A DNA stretch of 6,397 nucleotides from Nitrosomonadaceae bacterium (GTDB lineage: Bacteria > Pseudomonadota > Gammaproteobacteria > Burkholderiales > Nitrosomonadaceae): positions 1 through 6,397 of the forward strand of contig JAHELA010000086.1 in NCBI GenBank assembly GCA_024644425.1, given 5' to 3'. Below are positions 5,572 through 6,397 of this stretch, piece after piece (the first letter of the stretch is position 1; every line of letters begins with the position of its first letter). The position numbers and the translations under genes are program-made. A model generated the notes under the pieces. It had not been told where the DNA came from, made no database searches, and worked only from the letters and a program-made list of their open reading frames with translations.

Positions 5572-6397
5572 CTACATTGATCCTACTTTTACTTTCGAAT
5601 GTGAGCGAACAATTTGTAGAGTGTCAGCCCGTTTACAAGTATTATTTGAAGATGAAACTAACACAGCCTGATCCCCTGGCGAAGCTAATCCCTGAGAAAA
5701 TAACCAATCCCAAGCTTGCACAAAACACGCCTGCAATCCAGATTCTTCACCTGAAGAATTGGAAAGTAGAGGCGAAACTCCTCGCACCAATGCCAGGCCC
5801 CGGAATACTCGTATTGAATCCGTCACTACCACAAGTGGTGACTGAGGACGGAATCTGGCAATTTCAAGTACCGTTGAGATACTGTGAGCCTGGATGATTA
5901 TAGCCCGCGCACCCAAGCGTGATGCAAGTAGACAAACCGCTATACTCAAGGCATCTTCAGACTTACCCAATGAGCCAATCATGTCTAATTGTATCTTCTC
6001 ATTAGCCATCTGTTTGCTATACTTCTTCTCCGTTGCACTAAGCACGCGATCAAGAAATCGTACCGCAGCAACAGGAAATTTACCAATAGCCGTCTCATTC
6101 GAAAGCATAACTGCGTCCGTTCCATCAAGTACCGCATTGGCAACATCGGTAACTTCTGCTCGTGTCGGGTGTTCGTGCTCTACCATCGAATCAAGCATTT
6201 GTGTAGCAGTGACAACAGGGCGCCCACACTTTATAGCAGACGTGATAATTCGTTTCTGAACAATCGCTATCTCGGCAAGATCGGTCTCGACACCTAAGTC
6301 ACCACGTGCAACCATTACACCATCAGATGCTTCAACAACTGCATCGAGATCTGCAAGTGCAAGACGCCTCTCTATCTTAGCCATCACCAAAGGTGCT
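5572..6397 (-). CDS. pyk: Pyruvate kinase, C-terminal part (5' end outside window)
   Basis: 274 complete codons are visible; full enzymes have about 470-480, so roughly the first 200 lie beyond the window edge. The frame is open to the edge (APLVMAKIE...), so the TTG and ATG codons near 6390 are internal, not starts. Active-site elements visible are KIE (catalytic Lys and Mg-binding Glu), MVARGDLGVE with the second Mg-binding Asp, TATQML, and the signature PTRAEVTDVANAVLDGTDAVMLS-ETA. The enzyme transfers phosphate from PEP to ADP, giving pyruvate and ATP, in the cytoplasm. The usual Gly in MLSGETA is Asn here (MLSNETA), a variant I recall from other bacteria. In the C-terminal domain the common TxSGxT/S effector loop is replaced by QAHSIST before ARFRPQSPLVVVT, so fructose-1,6-bisphosphate control is doubtful. 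It lies upstream of ald on the same strand. No strong terminator follows it. Confidence 0.96.
   Translation of the reverse strand, partial: APLVMAKIERRLALADLDAVVEASDGVMVARGDLGVETDLAEIAIVQKRIITSAIKCGRPVVTATQMLDSMVEHEHPTRAEVTDVANAVLDGTDAVMLSNETAIGKFPVAAVRFLDRVLSATEKKYSKQMANEKIQLDMIGSLGKSEDALSIAVCLLASRLGARAIIIQAHSISTVLEIARFRPQSPLVVVTDSIRVFRGLALVRGVSPLLSNSSGEESGLQACFVQAWDWLFSQGLASPGDQAVLVSSSNNTCKRADTLQIVRSHSKVKVGSM

Noticed and set aside
5577..6297. Three plus-strand frames opposite pyruvate kinase
   Set aside because: All lie antisense to conserved pyruvate kinase sequence and overlap one another; none has a domain or ribosome binding site.
6382..6390. TTG/ATG codons near the right edge as a start of pyruvate kinase
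   Set aside because: The frame stays open to the window edge with conserved family sequence (APLVMAKIE), and about 200 N-terminal residues of the enzyme would be missing otherwise.

Overview
The window looks like an ordinary chromosomal stretch of an AT-leaning (roughly 40% GC by eye) Gram-negative bacterium. It is most likely a beta- or gammaproteobacterium. The main grounds are an MtfA-type M90 peptidase in its proteobacterial form and a lipoprotein with a classical lipobox and an alanine at +2. No rRNA, tRNA, CRISPR array or intact insertion sequence is visible.

Left part (1-1440) is the least tidy. A short plus-strand reading frame, probably the C-terminus of a gene outside the window, converges on a minus-strand gene for a helix-hairpin-helix (endonuclease III/MutY-fold-like) protein. 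Upstream of that gene lie an 80-codon frame resembling the C-terminal half of a DinB-superfamily (DUF1569-like) protein, and a frame broken by an in-frame TAG. I read this as one possibly intact repair-like gene with decayed remains behind it.

Centre-left (1443-2944, minus strand) is a co-oriented run: mtfA, an unrecognised 87-residue protein, and a small outer-membrane-type lipoprotein. The last two overlap in a GTGA stop/start and are probably translationally coupled. A consensus TATAAT lies so close to the mtfA ATG that the message may be leaderless.

Centre-right (3167-4036, plus strand) is a divergently transcribed cytoplasmic M28-family zinc peptidase with a full set of metal ligands. 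It converges on the next gene across about 220 bases that hold several inverted repeats and a three-copy 10-base repeat but no convincing gene.

Right part (4261-6397, minus strand) is central carbon/nitrogen metabolism. Pyruvate kinase (5' end outside the window) is followed by alanine dehydrogenase with a strong ribosome binding site. The pair links PEP to pyruvate and pyruvate to alanine/ammonium. The 198-base gap and the separate leader suggest that ald can be transcribed on its own. I found no clear evidence of a wholly new system. The most unusual points are the repair-fold protein without the usual catalytic residues, the compact lipoprotein with a duplicated signal-peptide segment, the possible leaderless mtfA start, and the altered effector loop of pyruvate kinase.
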